From NCBI GenBank assembly GCA_903930145.1, contig CAIYXP010000333.1, positions 1-47,499 on the forward strand: a stretch of DNA of 47,499 bases. The letters run 5' to 3'. Positions within the stretch are counted from its first letter, which is position 1. Each line of letters begins with the position of its first letter. Under the pieces are notes generated by a model. The model was not told the origin of the DNA. It worked only from the letters and a program-made list of their open reading frames with translations, and made no database searches. The position numbers and the translations under genes are program-made. This document shows positions 35,988-43,819 of the stretch, in pieces. Origin of the DNA: an uncultured Methylococcaceae bacterium. GTDB lineage: Bacteria; Pseudomonadota; Gammaproteobacteria; Methylococcales; Methylococcaceae.

Positions 35988-37283
35988 TCAAAACCAAAAC
36001 TCGGATGGGATTGCCGCTTGGACAGCAGGTTGGGCTTTGGGGACAACTGGCTTGTTCGATTCCAGAATCGGGGTGGGTAATGAGTCCTCCTCCAATTCGT
36101 CTTCAATGCCCTCAAACAAGCTGAACCTGTCCGATGCCGACATTTCCGAAGTTTCTAAAGCAGGTATGCCGGAATCCGAAGCGATTGGCTCGATTTCAGG
36201 CTGCCTTTCCACGAACGGCTGGCTGTCCGTTTCGGTTTGGCTTGCCACGGCTTGGGCTTCGCCGTCAGGAATCGACGGTATAAGCTGTTCGGTGTCGGTT
36301 TTCGTTTCGGACGTGCTGGAGGTTTCGGTTATTGCCGAAGCCTCAATGCCCACGTCAACCCCCTCGTTGCCTTGGGGAACCGGCTGGGTTTCAACACCGC
36401 TGGCAACCGCATCAACATCAGCCTCAATCTCAGTCTGCACCAGACCAGCGCCATGCCGCCTCGTCTTGTCGGGGTCGGACAGCAGCAGGGCAAGCGCGAA
36501 CACCTCCTGCAAATAAGTGCCTTCCAATGGCCCGGTTTTCGGCACCCTGCCGAGAGTTTCGTCAAGGGTTTGCACGACCCGGTTCACCCGATGGTCAAGG
36601 AAGGCCAGCCCGTCGAGCTTGTCCCGCATCTTTCTCAGCGGGCTTAGGGCTTTCCGGGTGACGCTTTGCCGCCCAATCAGCGAGTTTTCCACCAAGTCGG
36701 CGGCGTCTTGGGCGACTTCCCGGAACAGGGTGTCGCTCAAGGACCCGACCCTGCGGTCGAGGCTCGCCGCCAATTCCGGCGATATGTCTTCCTCTGGCAG
36801 TTGCGGTTGCGAGACCCGGAAGACCACATAGTCGAAGCGCAGGTTCGCCGCGACGGTTTCCACCGGATCGACGGCGCGGTTGATCGCCTCGGCGAATTCC
36901 GGGTGCTTTGCCACCCAGCCCTTCACCGCATCGTCGTAGCCGGACAGGAATTTGTCGCGGGCAAGGTCGAAGCCCATGGCGATGCGCTCCAGTTCCGTTT
37001 GAACCGGGCCGATGAAGTCCTCCGGCACGGCAAATGCCCCGAGGAACCGTGTGCCGACCTTCAGGCAGACCCGCTCGGCCTCCTTCTTCAGGCGGTTGAA
37101 CACCGCCAGTTCCATCGGGTCGGCAATCTTCTTGGAACCCAGCGAAGCCAGATCCTCCGGTGGCAGGATGCTGCCGTCACCGAGGATCAAGTCCTCCTTG
37201 TGCAGCTTCTTGCGCCCGCCCCAGATGGTGGCGTCGAGTTTGACCACCAGCAGGCGGTCCAGAATGAACGTGGTTTCTTTCAT
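35988..37283 (-). CDS. DUF3150 domain protein
   Basis: A 431-aa protein: LDRLLVVKLDATIWGGRKKL, RLKKEAERVCLKVGTRFLGAFAVPE and a helical body to about residue 280. A long acidic, low-complexity C-terminus (ETQPVPQGNEGVDVGIEASA ...) follows. DUF3150 proteins accompany CobS- and CobT-like genes and radC in SXT/R391-type elements, and this is the same order here. It may be an adaptor of the AAA+/VWA complex; that is inference from co-occurrence. Leader copy 1 precedes it. Confidence 0.85.
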   Translation of the reverse strand: MKETTFILDRLLVVKLDATIWGGRKKLHKEDLILGDGSILPPEDLASLGSKKIADPMELAVFNRLKKEAERVCLKVGTRFLGAFAVPEDFIGPVQTELERIAMGFDLARDKFLSGYDDAVKGWVAKHPEFAEAINRAVDPVETVAANLRFDYVVFRVSQPQLPEEDISPELAASLDRRVGSLSDTLFREVAQDAADLVENSLIGRQSVTRKALSPLRKMRDKLDGLAFLDHRVNRVVQTLDETLGRVPKTGPLEGTYLQEVFALALLLSDPDKTRRHGAGLVQTEIEADVDAVASGVETQPVPQGNEGVDVGIEASAITETSSTSETKTDTEQLIPSIPDGEAQAVASQTETDSQPFVERQPEIEPIASDSGIPALETSEMSASDRFSLFEGIEDELEEDSLPTPILESNKPVVPKAQPAVQAAIPSEFWF

Positions 37284-37357
37284 GGTGCGTGTCTCCTCTT
37301 AAAATCAAGGGGCGCACCAAGCCCTTTGGGGGCAAAATGCACCCCCGTGGGGTTGGT
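37284..37357 (-). ncRNA. Structured leader, copy 1 (DUF3150 gene)
   Basis: GGTGCG (37313-37318) pairs perfectly with CGCACC (37284-37289) adjoining the ATG; AGGAG is in the loop. Upstream ACCAACCC can pair with GGGcTTGGT, and GCCC/GGGC forms the inner hairpin. Confidence 0.8.
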
Positions 37358-37424
37358 AATGGCTGGATAGCCAACGTGCATCAAACCGATCTGGCAAGGC
37401 CAGACGGTCAAGGCGTGTTTACGG

Positions 37425-38201
37425 TCAAAAGAAAAAGTCGTCGCCTGCCATTGTGGACAGGTCGATCTTTGGCTGGATCAGGCCCAAGGCTTCCGCTAGC
37501 GGCCTGACGGCATTGAGGCTCGTGCCGAACAAATCAAACACGAAATCCTCCGACTTGAGGTCGAAAAGTTCCAGCCCGTCGTCACCGGCAAGGCCGATGT
37601 TGACACCTTCCAGCTTGGCATCCCGCAAGGCCATCAGGAACAGCAGCGGGACGATGCCGTGGCGCTTGCGCACCTGGCCCGACAGCCCGTCTGGGGCGTT
37701 CATGCCGGTCGGGCCTTTTTCGTCCGCAAAACCGGCCAGCTTGGCCCAGCCGTCCCAACCGGGCGGCAGTTTGAAGCTGCCAACGGATTTGATCTGTCCG
37801 GCAATCGTTAGGATTTGCCTTCCCAACGCTTGGCGGGCTTGGCTGACAAGCTGCCCGTCGATTTTCACGTCCCAGTAAACCGCCCCGTACCGATTGCCGC
37901 TCTTTGGCTTGATGGGAAGCTTCTGTGCAATCCCGGCCTGTTTGGTTGGGTGCTGACCTTGCAGATTTCCAGCGGAATCCATGAAGACTGTGCCGATGAA
38001 GGCATAGCCTTTTCCCAGCTTGGCACTCTTCAAGCCTAGCACCTCGTCCGGGACGGTCATCCTTCGCGTCTTTTCGCCGGTAAGCCTAGGCCCGGTCTTG
38101 CCCCATCGCGTGGTGAAAGTGCCATTGCGGTTGTCGCGAATGGCCCAGTCTTTTGACGAGCCGTCATGGTGGTTAAATCGGTAAAGTTCAAACTCGTCCA
38201 T
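37425..38201 (-). CDS. WGR-domain protein
   Basis: A 258-aa protein whose first about 80 residues form a WGR domain: FELYRFNHHDGSSKDWAIRDN then GTFTTRWGKTG. This fold is known from PARP enzymes and bacterial AAA-linked proteins as a nucleic-acid-end sensor. The rest is without recognised domains (VYWDVKIDGQLVSQARQALGRQ). I chose the ATG at 38201, 10 nt after the CobS-like stop; the longer upstream ORF is an artefact of the GC-rich neighbour. It lacks its own leader and is probably coupled to the AAA+ gene. Confidence 0.82.
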   Translation of the reverse strand: MDEFELYRFNHHDGSSKDWAIRDNRNGTFTTRWGKTGPRLTGEKTRRMTVPDEVLGLKSAKLGKGYAFIGTVFMDSAGNLQGQHPTKQAGIAQKLPIKPKSGNRYGAVYWDVKIDGQLVSQARQALGRQILTIAGQIKSVGSFKLPPGWDGWAKLAGFADEKGPTGMNAPDGLSGQVRKRHGIVPLLFLMALRDAKLEGVNIGLAGDDGLELFDLKSEDFVFDLFGTSLNAVRPLAEALGLIQPKIDLSTMAGDDFFF

Positions 38202-38211
38202 CGTCTGCCCC

Positions 38212-39150
38212 TTACAGCCAGTCGTCGCCGAACACGTCTTGCGCAATGCGGTGGATCGCCTCGCGCTCGGCGGGTTCGGCGCGGATAGCCAACGCCCTGT
38301 CCAGGGAATAGGCCAAGGCGTTCGGCGCACCCTTGAAGGCCGCCGCCAATCCCGCCCAGCGCAGCAGCCCCCTTGTGGACAGGGTGAGCGACAGTTCGCC
38401 TGCACCGTCCTGGCCGCCGACGAAGACCTTGCGGATTTCGTTGGCGACCCTGACCATCTTGTCCGCCACGGCGGGCGGCATGGTCGGCACGGCCCCGGCC
38501 AGCAGTTGCATTTCCTCTGCGGGTTCGGGGTAGCCGACTTCCATCAGGCGGAACCGGTCCAGCAGGGCCAGGTTCTGCCGCAACACGCCTTGGTACAAGC
38601 CGCTGCGGTCGCCGCCCCCGGCGCTGTTGCCGGTGGCGACCAGCCGGAACTTGTCGTGCGGCCTGACGGTTTCGCCGGTTTGCGGGATCGACAATGGTTT
38701 GCCCTCCACGATGTCGTTCAAGCCGACCAGTTCGGAAGGCTCCATCGCGTCGATCTCGTTGACCAGCAGGACGTGTCCGTTGCGGACGGCGAGGGTCAGC
38801 GGGCCATCGGCCCATTGCATCCCGCCGCCCTTGAGCAGCAGCCACTGCCCGAGCAGGTCGTTGAGTTCCAGCCGGCCGTGGCCGGTTATTGTTTGAACCG
38901 GCCAGTTGATCCGGGCGGCGACCTGCTCGACCAGCGAGGTCTTGCCCGAACCCGTTGGCCCGGTGATGTACAGCCCGTCGCCCTTGGGCGCGGACAAAAA
39001 GGCCAGCACGTCGCGCAAATGGTCTTTGCGGAACAGGTAGTCCTTGCGGGACGGGATGTGCGGGTTTGCAATGTCTGCAAAACCTTCGACGGACATGTTC
39101 GGCGGCGCGTTGACACCGAACGTGGTTGACACTTGAAATGCTTGGTACAT
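38212..39150 (-). CDS. CobS/MoxR-like AAA+ ATPase
   Basis: A 312-aa AAA+ protein: Walker A ITGPTGSGKTSLVEQVAARI (about 63-82), Walker B VLLVNEIDAM (about 129-138), sensor 1 RLVATGNSAG and an arginine region ALLDRFRLMEV. The N-terminus (FGVNAPPNMSVEGF) matches CobS-like members. With the CobT-like VWA protein it forms a MoxR/VWA-type pair, typical chaperone or remodelling machinery. The same gene is part of SXT/R391-type cores next to bet and exo. Leader copy 4 precedes it. Confidence 0.92.
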   Translation of the reverse strand: MYQAFQVSTTFGVNAPPNMSVEGFADIANPHIPSRKDYLFRKDHLRDVLAFLSAPKGDGLYITGPTGSGKTSLVEQVAARINWPVQTITGHGRLELNDLLGQWLLLKGGGMQWADGPLTLAVRNGHVLLVNEIDAMEPSELVGLNDIVEGKPLSIPQTGETVRPHDKFRLVATGNSAGGGDRSGLYQGVLRQNLALLDRFRLMEVGYPEPAEEMQLLAGAVPTMPPAVADKMVRVANEIRKVFVGGQDGAGELSLTLSTRGLLRWAGLAAAFKGAPNALAYSLDRALAIRAEPAEREAIHRIAQDVFGDDWL

Positions 39151-39233
39151 GGCGATCCTCCTGTTTCAGGGTTTCACCCGCAAGGAAGGCACACGCCCCC
39201 TGTGGGAAGTGTGGACTTCCCCGCAGGGTTGGT
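39151..39233 (-). ncRNA. Structured leader, copy 4 (CobS-like gene)
   Basis: GGAAG...CACAC can pair with GTGTGC-CTTCC around a CCC/GGG hairpin; GGCG upstream pairs with CGCC adjoining the ATG. GGAGG is the ribosome site. Weaker than copies 1-3. Confidence 0.6.
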
Positions 39234-39384
39234 TGGATTCGGCTGGCGAAAACACTTCGCTAGCCAATGGGATTGGGCGCAATGCCCTTGGTTTTGTCCA
39301 TGCCGGACGGTAATCGGGGATAAAGCGGATTTGGAATTGGCGCTTTTTCCCTTCAGCTTCGGAACGCGATTCTGTCGCGGGTCA

Positions 39385-39675
39385 CTATTGGCTTTGGATT
39401 GCGTGTTCAAGCAGCAACCCGGCCAACAAAGTGGCCTTGTTTCTGCCCGTGGACTTTAAACCGAGTAGTTGGCGGAGCAAATCCGCCTGCCCACGGTCGA
39501 TCAGGGCCAGCAGCACAGCCTTTGCCAAGTCGAATTTCAATTCCCGGAAGATATCCGGGTTTTCGACCAACGCGCCGGCAACCTTGGCGGGTTTTTTATC
39601 CGCCAGTTCCAGCAGGGTGTTCTGGGCGGCAAGGCGCGATGCCCTTGATGCCCAACGGTTTTGGTTTCGTTTCAT
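39385..39675 (-). CDS. Small hypothetical protein (96 aa)
   Basis: Start MKRNQNRWASRASRLAAQNTLLELADKK. Basic N-terminus, helical throughout, with FDLAKAVLLALIDRGQADLLRQLLGL. The sequence could be a small DNA-binding protein but no family is recognised. Leader copy 5 supports the start at 39675. Confidence 0.65.
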   Translation of the reverse strand: MKRNQNRWASRASRLAAQNTLLELADKKPAKVAGALVENPDIFRELKFDLAKAVLLALIDRGQADLLRQLLGLKSTGRNKATLLAGLLLEHAIQSQ

Positions 39676-39766
39676 GTCTGCCTCCGATTTTTTTAAAAAA
39701 AGGGGAGACAGCCGCCCCACTGGGGAAGATGCCCCCCTGTGGGTGAAATGCGCCTTGCGGCGGGTC
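39676..39766 (-). ncRNA. Structured leader, copy 5 (96-aa gene)
   Basis: CCCC-agt-GGGG hairpin preceded by ACCCAC and GGGGGG; GTCT pairs with AGAC adjoining the ATG, with GGAGG in the loop. A T-run and A-run separate the two parts. Confidence 0.6.
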
Positions 39767-39980
39767 AGTTGATGATGTAAACCGGGCTTGACGCACCCGG
39801 CACGGAGGAGAACAGACTCCCCCGCCGCCCGATGGCGGAACGCCTGCACTGGGCAGGGTTCAGCGCTTCCAAATGGAAGGCACTAAAATATTGAATGGCG
39901 GAAACAGATTTTTCTCTGGCCTTGGGGCTTCCCAAGGCCAAGGGAAAACCGGCTCCATCGGTTTTTGGCTTGTTTAAACT

Positions 39981-40286
39981 TCAGTGGTAGGCGGAGTCGT
40001 GATCCGGGTGCAGGCTCAACAGCCTGAGCCAGTCGCCGTCGCGATAGGCCACCGCACGGAAAGATTGGCTGACCCGCAGGCTGTAAAGCCTTTGCCCTCC
40101 CGGACCCAGCCGGGAATGGATGGCTTCCCATTTAAGCCCCGAATCCGCGTAGACCTGCCGCCAAGTCATTGCCCGTATGCGTTTCAGTGTGGACAGCAAG
40201 GCAACTTGCTCCCGCTTTTCCAAGGCGAACAGGTCGCGCTGGAAGACCGGGCTGTTCAAATCCAGCAAGACGGTCTCATCCGCCAT
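39981..40286 (-). CDS. RelE/ParE-superfamily toxin
   Basis: A 101-aa protein with the RelE-like pattern: helical N-terminus (FQRDLFALEKREQVALLSTLKRIRAMTWRQVY), then LYSLRVSQSFRAVAYRDGDWLRLLSLHPDHDSAYH. It overlaps the antitoxin gene by 11 nt. Likely an mRNA interferase that stabilises the element. The ATG at 40286 is chosen by that overlap. Confidence 0.82.
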   Translation of the reverse strand: MADETVLLDLNSPVFQRDLFALEKREQVALLSTLKRIRAMTWRQVYADSGLKWEAIHSRLGPGGQRLYSLRVSQSFRAVAYRDGDWLRLLSLHPDHDSAYH

Positions 40287-40530
40287 GGATTTGGGCCTCG
40301 ATTTCGGCAAGGTTGTCGGATGGCCTGGTCTTTTCGGCCCATGCAATCGCCTCGTCCAGCTTGGCCTTGGCTTCTGGGGCATGCAGCCAGCGTTCACTGT
40401 CCGGGACGAACTGGCCGATCTTGACGACCCAGACACCCGGTTCGACCTCATCGACCAGCACGGACTTGCCCGCGTGTTCCTTGCCCAGCGAAATCTGGCC
40501 GTTGGAGCCAATTGTTTTGATGACGCTCAT
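40276..40530 (-). CDS. AbrB/MazE-like antitoxin
   Basis: An 84-aa protein: MSVIKTIGSNGQISLGKEHAGKSVLVDEVEPGVWVVKIG, a swapped-hairpin AbrB-like DNA-binding start. The toxin-binding tail is helical (KAKLDEAIAWAEKTRP). It is the first gene of the toxin-antitoxin unit. No structured leader is present, unlike its neighbours. Confidence 0.78.
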   Translation of the reverse strand: MSVIKTIGSNGQISLGKEHAGKSVLVDEVEPGVWVVKIGQFVPDSERWLHAPEAKAKLDEAIAWAEKTRPSDNLAEIEAQIHGG

Positions 40531-40599
40531 GAATACCTCGTTTGTTGTGTAATGATGGGTTACTAACGCACTATAGCACCAAAAGACGCGAGTGAAGAA

Positions 40600-40617
40600 C
40601 CCCAACCGTGGTTGGGG
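40600..40617 (-). terminator. Short perfect hairpin between the 191-aa gene and the antitoxin
   Basis: CCCCAACC and GGTTGGGG are separated by two bases, followed by TTCTTC on the minus strand. It may terminate transcription from the 191-aa gene (stop at 40661). The very tight loop and weak T tract keep confidence moderate. Confidence 0.45.
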
Positions 40618-40660
40618 TGAAGTGTCGATTACAGGCGGAAATTTGTAAGTGGCTTTTGTC

Positions 40661-41236
40661 TCAAGCCGCCTTGCCGCAATCGCACAGTTCCTTCATCTTG
40701 GCTTGGGCTTCCGGCACTGCGATGTCCGCCAGTTCAAGCGCGGCCTCGGTGAAGACATCAATGTCCGCGTCAGACTCCAACCCTGTGCGGGTTTCGGTTG
40801 CCAGCGTCACGCCCTGTTTGGAGACGATTAGCCTGATGCCGACATAAGACCAGCCGTCGCCAAAGTCGCAGGCGCGGCGGTAATACTCATGGCGATAACC
40901 AAAGTCTGCCGGGACGAACCATTGACAGGAACGCCCGTTTCCTTGCCAATAGCGGACGGCTCCGGCTTGCCATTGGTTGGCGAACCTGCCGTACATGAAG
41001 ATGCCGGTGTCGAACCAACCGTCCGGGTCGCCAATCACCACGGCCCTGATGTCGAAGCCGTCCTGTTTCCAACGGGCTTGGTGGCATTGTCCGTCACGGA
41101 TGGCCCACACAAATTGCAAACGGGCCATCCTGTCCAGTAGTTTATGACGCTGGCGTGTCCACCCCAATGCTAAACGGGCTGGCACGGAATGGTTTTGCCG
41201 ATTGGCTTTGTATTCGTCGTAAATGTTTTCGTTCAT
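40661..41236 (-). CDS. Hypothetical protein (191 aa)
   Basis: Aromatic- and Trp-rich, cytoplasmic: HQARWKQDGFDIRAVVIGDPDGWFDTGIFMYGRF, then NGRSCQWFVPADFGYRHEYYRRACDFGDGWSYVGI. A C-terminal acidic helix ends in CDCGKAA. No family recognised. Leader copy 6 fixes the start. Confidence 0.7.
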   Translation of the reverse strand: MNENIYDEYKANRQNHSVPARLALGWTRQRHKLLDRMARLQFVWAIRDGQCHQARWKQDGFDIRAVVIGDPDGWFDTGIFMYGRFANQWQAGAVRYWQGNGRSCQWFVPADFGYRHEYYRRACDFGDGWSYVGIRLIVSKQGVTLATETRTGLESDADIDVFTEAALELADIAVPEAQAKMKELCDCGKAA

Positions 41237-41311
41237 GATGCGCCTCCTGATGGGTCATGGGTTTGGGGCGCATCAAAGCCCAAGGGCGGTGATGCGCCCC
41301 TTGGGGTTTTT
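41237..41311 (-). ncRNA. Structured leader, copy 6 (191-aa gene)
   Basis: D CGCATC (41237-41242) adjoins the ATG. C GATGCGCCCC (41265-41274) pairs with D over six bases and with A GGGGCGCATC (41291-41300) over ten. The inner hairpin GCCC-tt-GGGC lies between A and C. This copy shows the three-strand competition most completely. Confidence 0.82.
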
Positions 41312-41368
41312 AAGAATGTTGCTCGTTTTAGTTGTAGCGTTGATTACTGACTTCTCTAGCCGTCCCTC

Positions 41369-42367
41369 TCAGAAGTAGTAGTCCTGCCCCGCCGCCTGTT
41401 TGAGGGCTTCCGGGTCGAACGGCACTTCAATGCGCTTGCTGCCCTCTTCGCGCAGGGTCAGACGCACCTTTTCGGACGGGTTTCGCCTGAACGGTTCCAG
41501 ATCGCCTTCTTGGATGCCCGCCTGCAACTTCAACAGCGCGGACTTGTAGTCGATGGAACCGCGCTGAAGGTAGCGGCTGATGCGGATGCCCGACGATTCG
41601 GCCAGGGTGAACTCGCCCATCATAGACAGGAAGCGCTTTTCCAACTCGTCCATCTTTTTTTCGATGGGCTTGGCCTCCGCAAGGTAAGATGCCAGCTTTT
41701 CGTCAAGCTGCCGGTAGTCGGCGGCGAGCTTCAGCCAAGCATCCAGTTCCTCGCCAGCCGGGACGTACATGTCGCGCTCCATGTCGAGCGGCGGCTCTTT
41801 GGCCGTAAGGATGCATTCCCAGAACGCCCTTGCCGCATCGACGATTTGGCCGATGAAGGCTTCGTCGCGGGGGACTTCCCAATCCAGCCAGTCATTCCGC
41901 CATTTCAGCGAGAGGAAACCCTTGTCCGCCCCGGACACGAAGATTTGGGCTTGGACTTGGGCATAATGCCTTTTGTACATTTCCGACTGGGTGCCGTTGG
42001 CCTTGGCCTCGCGCAGGTTTTCCTCGGTCGGCGCTTTGAGTTCGACCGGAATGCCGTCGTCGGTGATGCCGTCAAACGAGGCCCGCAGTAGGGGTTCCTC
42101 GTCCGACTCGGCGCATATCGGCAACAGCATGACATCGTGGCGTTCCTCGAACCGCCGTCTGGCGTCGGGTTCGTCCCAAATGCCGCGACGGACGTGCGGG
42201 TTGCCGGACAGGTCTTCCGGTAGCAATAAACCGCGCTTCTCCCCCCACAGCCTCCACGGAGTCTTGTAGGGCGAACCCATCAGGATCGCCGCGTCCGATG
42301 CAGTCACCCCGGCATTGCGCCAGACGTGCCATTCCGGGGTGCGCTGTTTGAGGTCAGCGACCTTCAT
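41369..42367 (-). CDS. YqaJ-family recombination exonuclease
   Basis: A 332-aa lambda-Exo/YqaJ-type 5'-3' exonuclease. The N-terminus TPEWHVWRNAGVTASDAAILMG is typical. Nuclease residues are visible: GIWDEPDARRRFEE, Asp in ASFDGI, ELK in IPVELKAP, and Gln in YKRHYAQVQAQIFV. The C-terminal third is helical. It is partner to Bet (42770) in single-strand annealing recombination. Start at 42367 by ATGA overlap with the 108-aa gene; no leader of its own. Confidence 0.9.
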   Translation of the reverse strand: MKVADLKQRTPEWHVWRNAGVTASDAAILMGSPYKTPWRLWGEKRGLLLPEDLSGNPHVRRGIWDEPDARRRFEERHDVMLLPICAESDEEPLLRASFDGITDDGIPVELKAPTEENLREAKANGTQSEMYKRHYAQVQAQIFVSGADKGFLSLKWRNDWLDWEVPRDEAFIGQIVDAARAFWECILTAKEPPLDMERDMYVPAGEELDAWLKLAADYRQLDEKLASYLAEAKPIEKKMDELEKRFLSMMGEFTLAESSGIRISRYLQRGSIDYKSALLKLQAGIQEGDLEPFRRNPSEKVRLTLREEGSKRIEVPFDPEALKQAAGQDYYF

Positions 42368-42690
42368 GGCAGCCGCCTCACGCCCAGTTGTGCCACCACG
42401 GAGAGTGTTTCCCCGGCTTCGCGCAAGGTGTGGGCGCAAGCCAATGCCCGCTCCAAGTTGTCGAAGGACAGCAGCGTCATCGTCGTGTCTTTAGATTCGC
42501 CGACCTGTGCGCCGAACCGTTTGGCAATCCGGCTAATGGTGGCATCCGGGTTCTCGCCCTCCATGTTCATCCAGATGCGCTCAAGGAACTGCCGCCCGTG
42601 CTTGCGCACCACGGCGGGGGTTTCGTAGCGTTGCCAGTCAGCATGGAGCGGGACCTGATTGGCAGATTTGGTGATGGTGTTGTCTTTCAT
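42364..42690 (-). CDS. Hypothetical protein (108 aa) between bet and exo
   Basis: Start MKDNTITKSANQVPLHADWQRYETPAVVRKHGRQFLERIWMNM. Central segment DATISRIAKRFGAQVGESKDTTMTLLSFDNLERALACAHTL. I do not recognise a family. It overlaps the exonuclease start by 4 nt and carries leader copy 7. Confidence 0.68.
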   Translation of the reverse strand: MKDNTITKSANQVPLHADWQRYETPAVVRKHGRQFLERIWMNMEGENPDATISRIAKRFGAQVGESKDTTMTLLSFDNLERALACAHTLREAGETLSVVAQLGVRRLP

Positions 42691-42762
42691 GGCATCCTCC
42701 AATAGGATGCCGGGGCATTGATTACCCTTTTGGGGCTATCATGCCCCGGCTGGGTTAGGGTC
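42691..42762 (-). ncRNA. Structured leader, copy 7 (108-aa gene)
   Basis: GGCATC pairs with GATGCC adjoining the ATG, with GGAG between. GGGGCAT-GAT upstream pairs with ATC-ATGCCCC around a CCC-aaaa-GGG hairpin. Clear A:C pairing. Confidence 0.75.
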
Positions 42763-42769
42763 AACGGGA

Positions 42770-43648
42770 TTATGCTTGGGTTTGTGCCGGTTCAGTGGTT
42801 TGAGCCTGTTGCGGATTAACAGGTTGAGGCTCTGCCGTCAGCACGGGCTGCCTTTCCAGCTTGGCCCGGTTGATTTCGGCAATCACATAATCCAAATCGG
42901 TCCCCTTGAACTTCTCGCTGGCGTAGTCAATCGCGGCTTGCCAGGCATTGCTGCCTTCCGCCCGTGCGATGAGCTTGGTCGCCATGCGTCTGGCCTCGGG
43001 GCTGGCTTCGCTGCTGACGACAACCGCCGTCAACTCCGTCCCTGTAGAAAGGTTTTCGGCTTGGCTTTCCAGTATGCGTTCCGCCTCGTCCTGGTCGAAG
43101 ATGCCGCCAAAACCGAAGACCAGTCTTGCAGCTTGGATCATGGTCTTGTGGCGCAGGAACCGCTTGGTGTGCGATTGCCAAGGCCCGTTGATGGTGTAGC
43201 TGCGACCGTCCTTGAAGCCGGTGAAGGGTTCGCGGTAAACCTCGTCGAGGTATTCGCGTATCGCGGTGGGATGCTTGCGGTCTATTCGGTGCATCACGCA
43301 CTCCATCCACTCCGGGCATGGCTTCGCACTGGGCATTTCGACAAGCTTGTCGGAGGCCCGGAATTCCATGCCGTCGAAGTTGGTGTGCTGGTTGATGATC
43401 CTGGACCACCCGTCCACGCCGACGACCGGCACGATGCCGTTCTGCTTGTCGGGGAAGGCGTAGATTTCCCTCGTGAAAGGGTTAAGGTCATATTGATCTG
43501 CCACGATCAACAGGGCCATCATCTGCTCGTCGGTGACGGGCGCGGAACCGGCCTTTTGCCTGAATGCAGTGGCCTTGAGAATGTCGAGTACCTTGTCGGA
43601 ATCGACGGAAAAGCGCTCGGCGAATTTTTGGATCAGTGTCTTGTTCAT
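42770..43648 (-). CDS. bet: Bet/RecT-type single-strand annealing protein
   Basis: A 292-aa Red-beta-like annealase. Core: MMALLIVADQYDLNPFTREIYAFPDKQNGIVPVVGVDGW, INQHTNFDGMEF, TIN... GPWQSHTKRFLRHKTMIQAARLVFGFGGIFDQDEAERI. The tail after about residue 215 is variable. It acts with the YqaJ exonuclease and SSB in element recombination. Leader copy 8 precedes it. Confidence 0.93.
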   Translation of the reverse strand: MNKTLIQKFAERFSVDSDKVLDILKATAFRQKAGSAPVTDEQMMALLIVADQYDLNPFTREIYAFPDKQNGIVPVVGVDGWSRIINQHTNFDGMEFRASDKLVEMPSAKPCPEWMECVMHRIDRKHPTAIREYLDEVYREPFTGFKDGRSYTINGPWQSHTKRFLRHKTMIQAARLVFGFGGIFDQDEAERILESQAENLSTGTELTAVVVSSEASPEARRMATKLIARAEGSNAWQAAIDYASEKFKGTDLDYVIAEINRAKLERQPVLTAEPQPVNPQQAQTTEPAQTQA

Positions 43649-43717
43649 GGCTTCCTCCTAATGGGGGACACCATGAACCCCGAGAGGGATTGACGGCATC
43701 CCCCGGTTCGGGTTGGT
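43649..43717 (-). ncRNA. Structured leader, copy 8 (bet)
   Basis: GGGGGAT pairs with ATCCC or with GTCCCCC; CCC/GGG inner stem; GGTTC pairs with GAAGCC (one bulge) adjoining the ATG; AGGAGG in the loop. ACCAA at the 5' end can pair with TGGT. Confidence 0.7.
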
Positions 43718-43819
43718 GGGTTGAATGGTTGGCTTGGGTTCGGCAACGGCTTTGGTTTGTTAGCCTTTGTCCAAGCCGTCAGAATTGACTGTCAAGAAAA
43801 TTACAGCGTGTGTCAGTTG

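Noticed and set aside
38239-39129. 296-aa plus-strand ORF
   Set aside because: It is antisense to the CobS-like AAA+ gene, whose motifs are unmistakable; the open frame is a by-product of GC-rich codon use.
33726-39150. Cobalamin cobaltochelatase (CobST) function
   Set aside because: No cobN or other cobalamin genes nearby; the pair sits in a mobile-element recombination module, where CobS/CobT-like proteins are known without a cobalamin link.
42776-43693. 305-aa plus-strand ORF
   Set aside because: It is antisense to bet, with no recognisable domain and no ribosome site.
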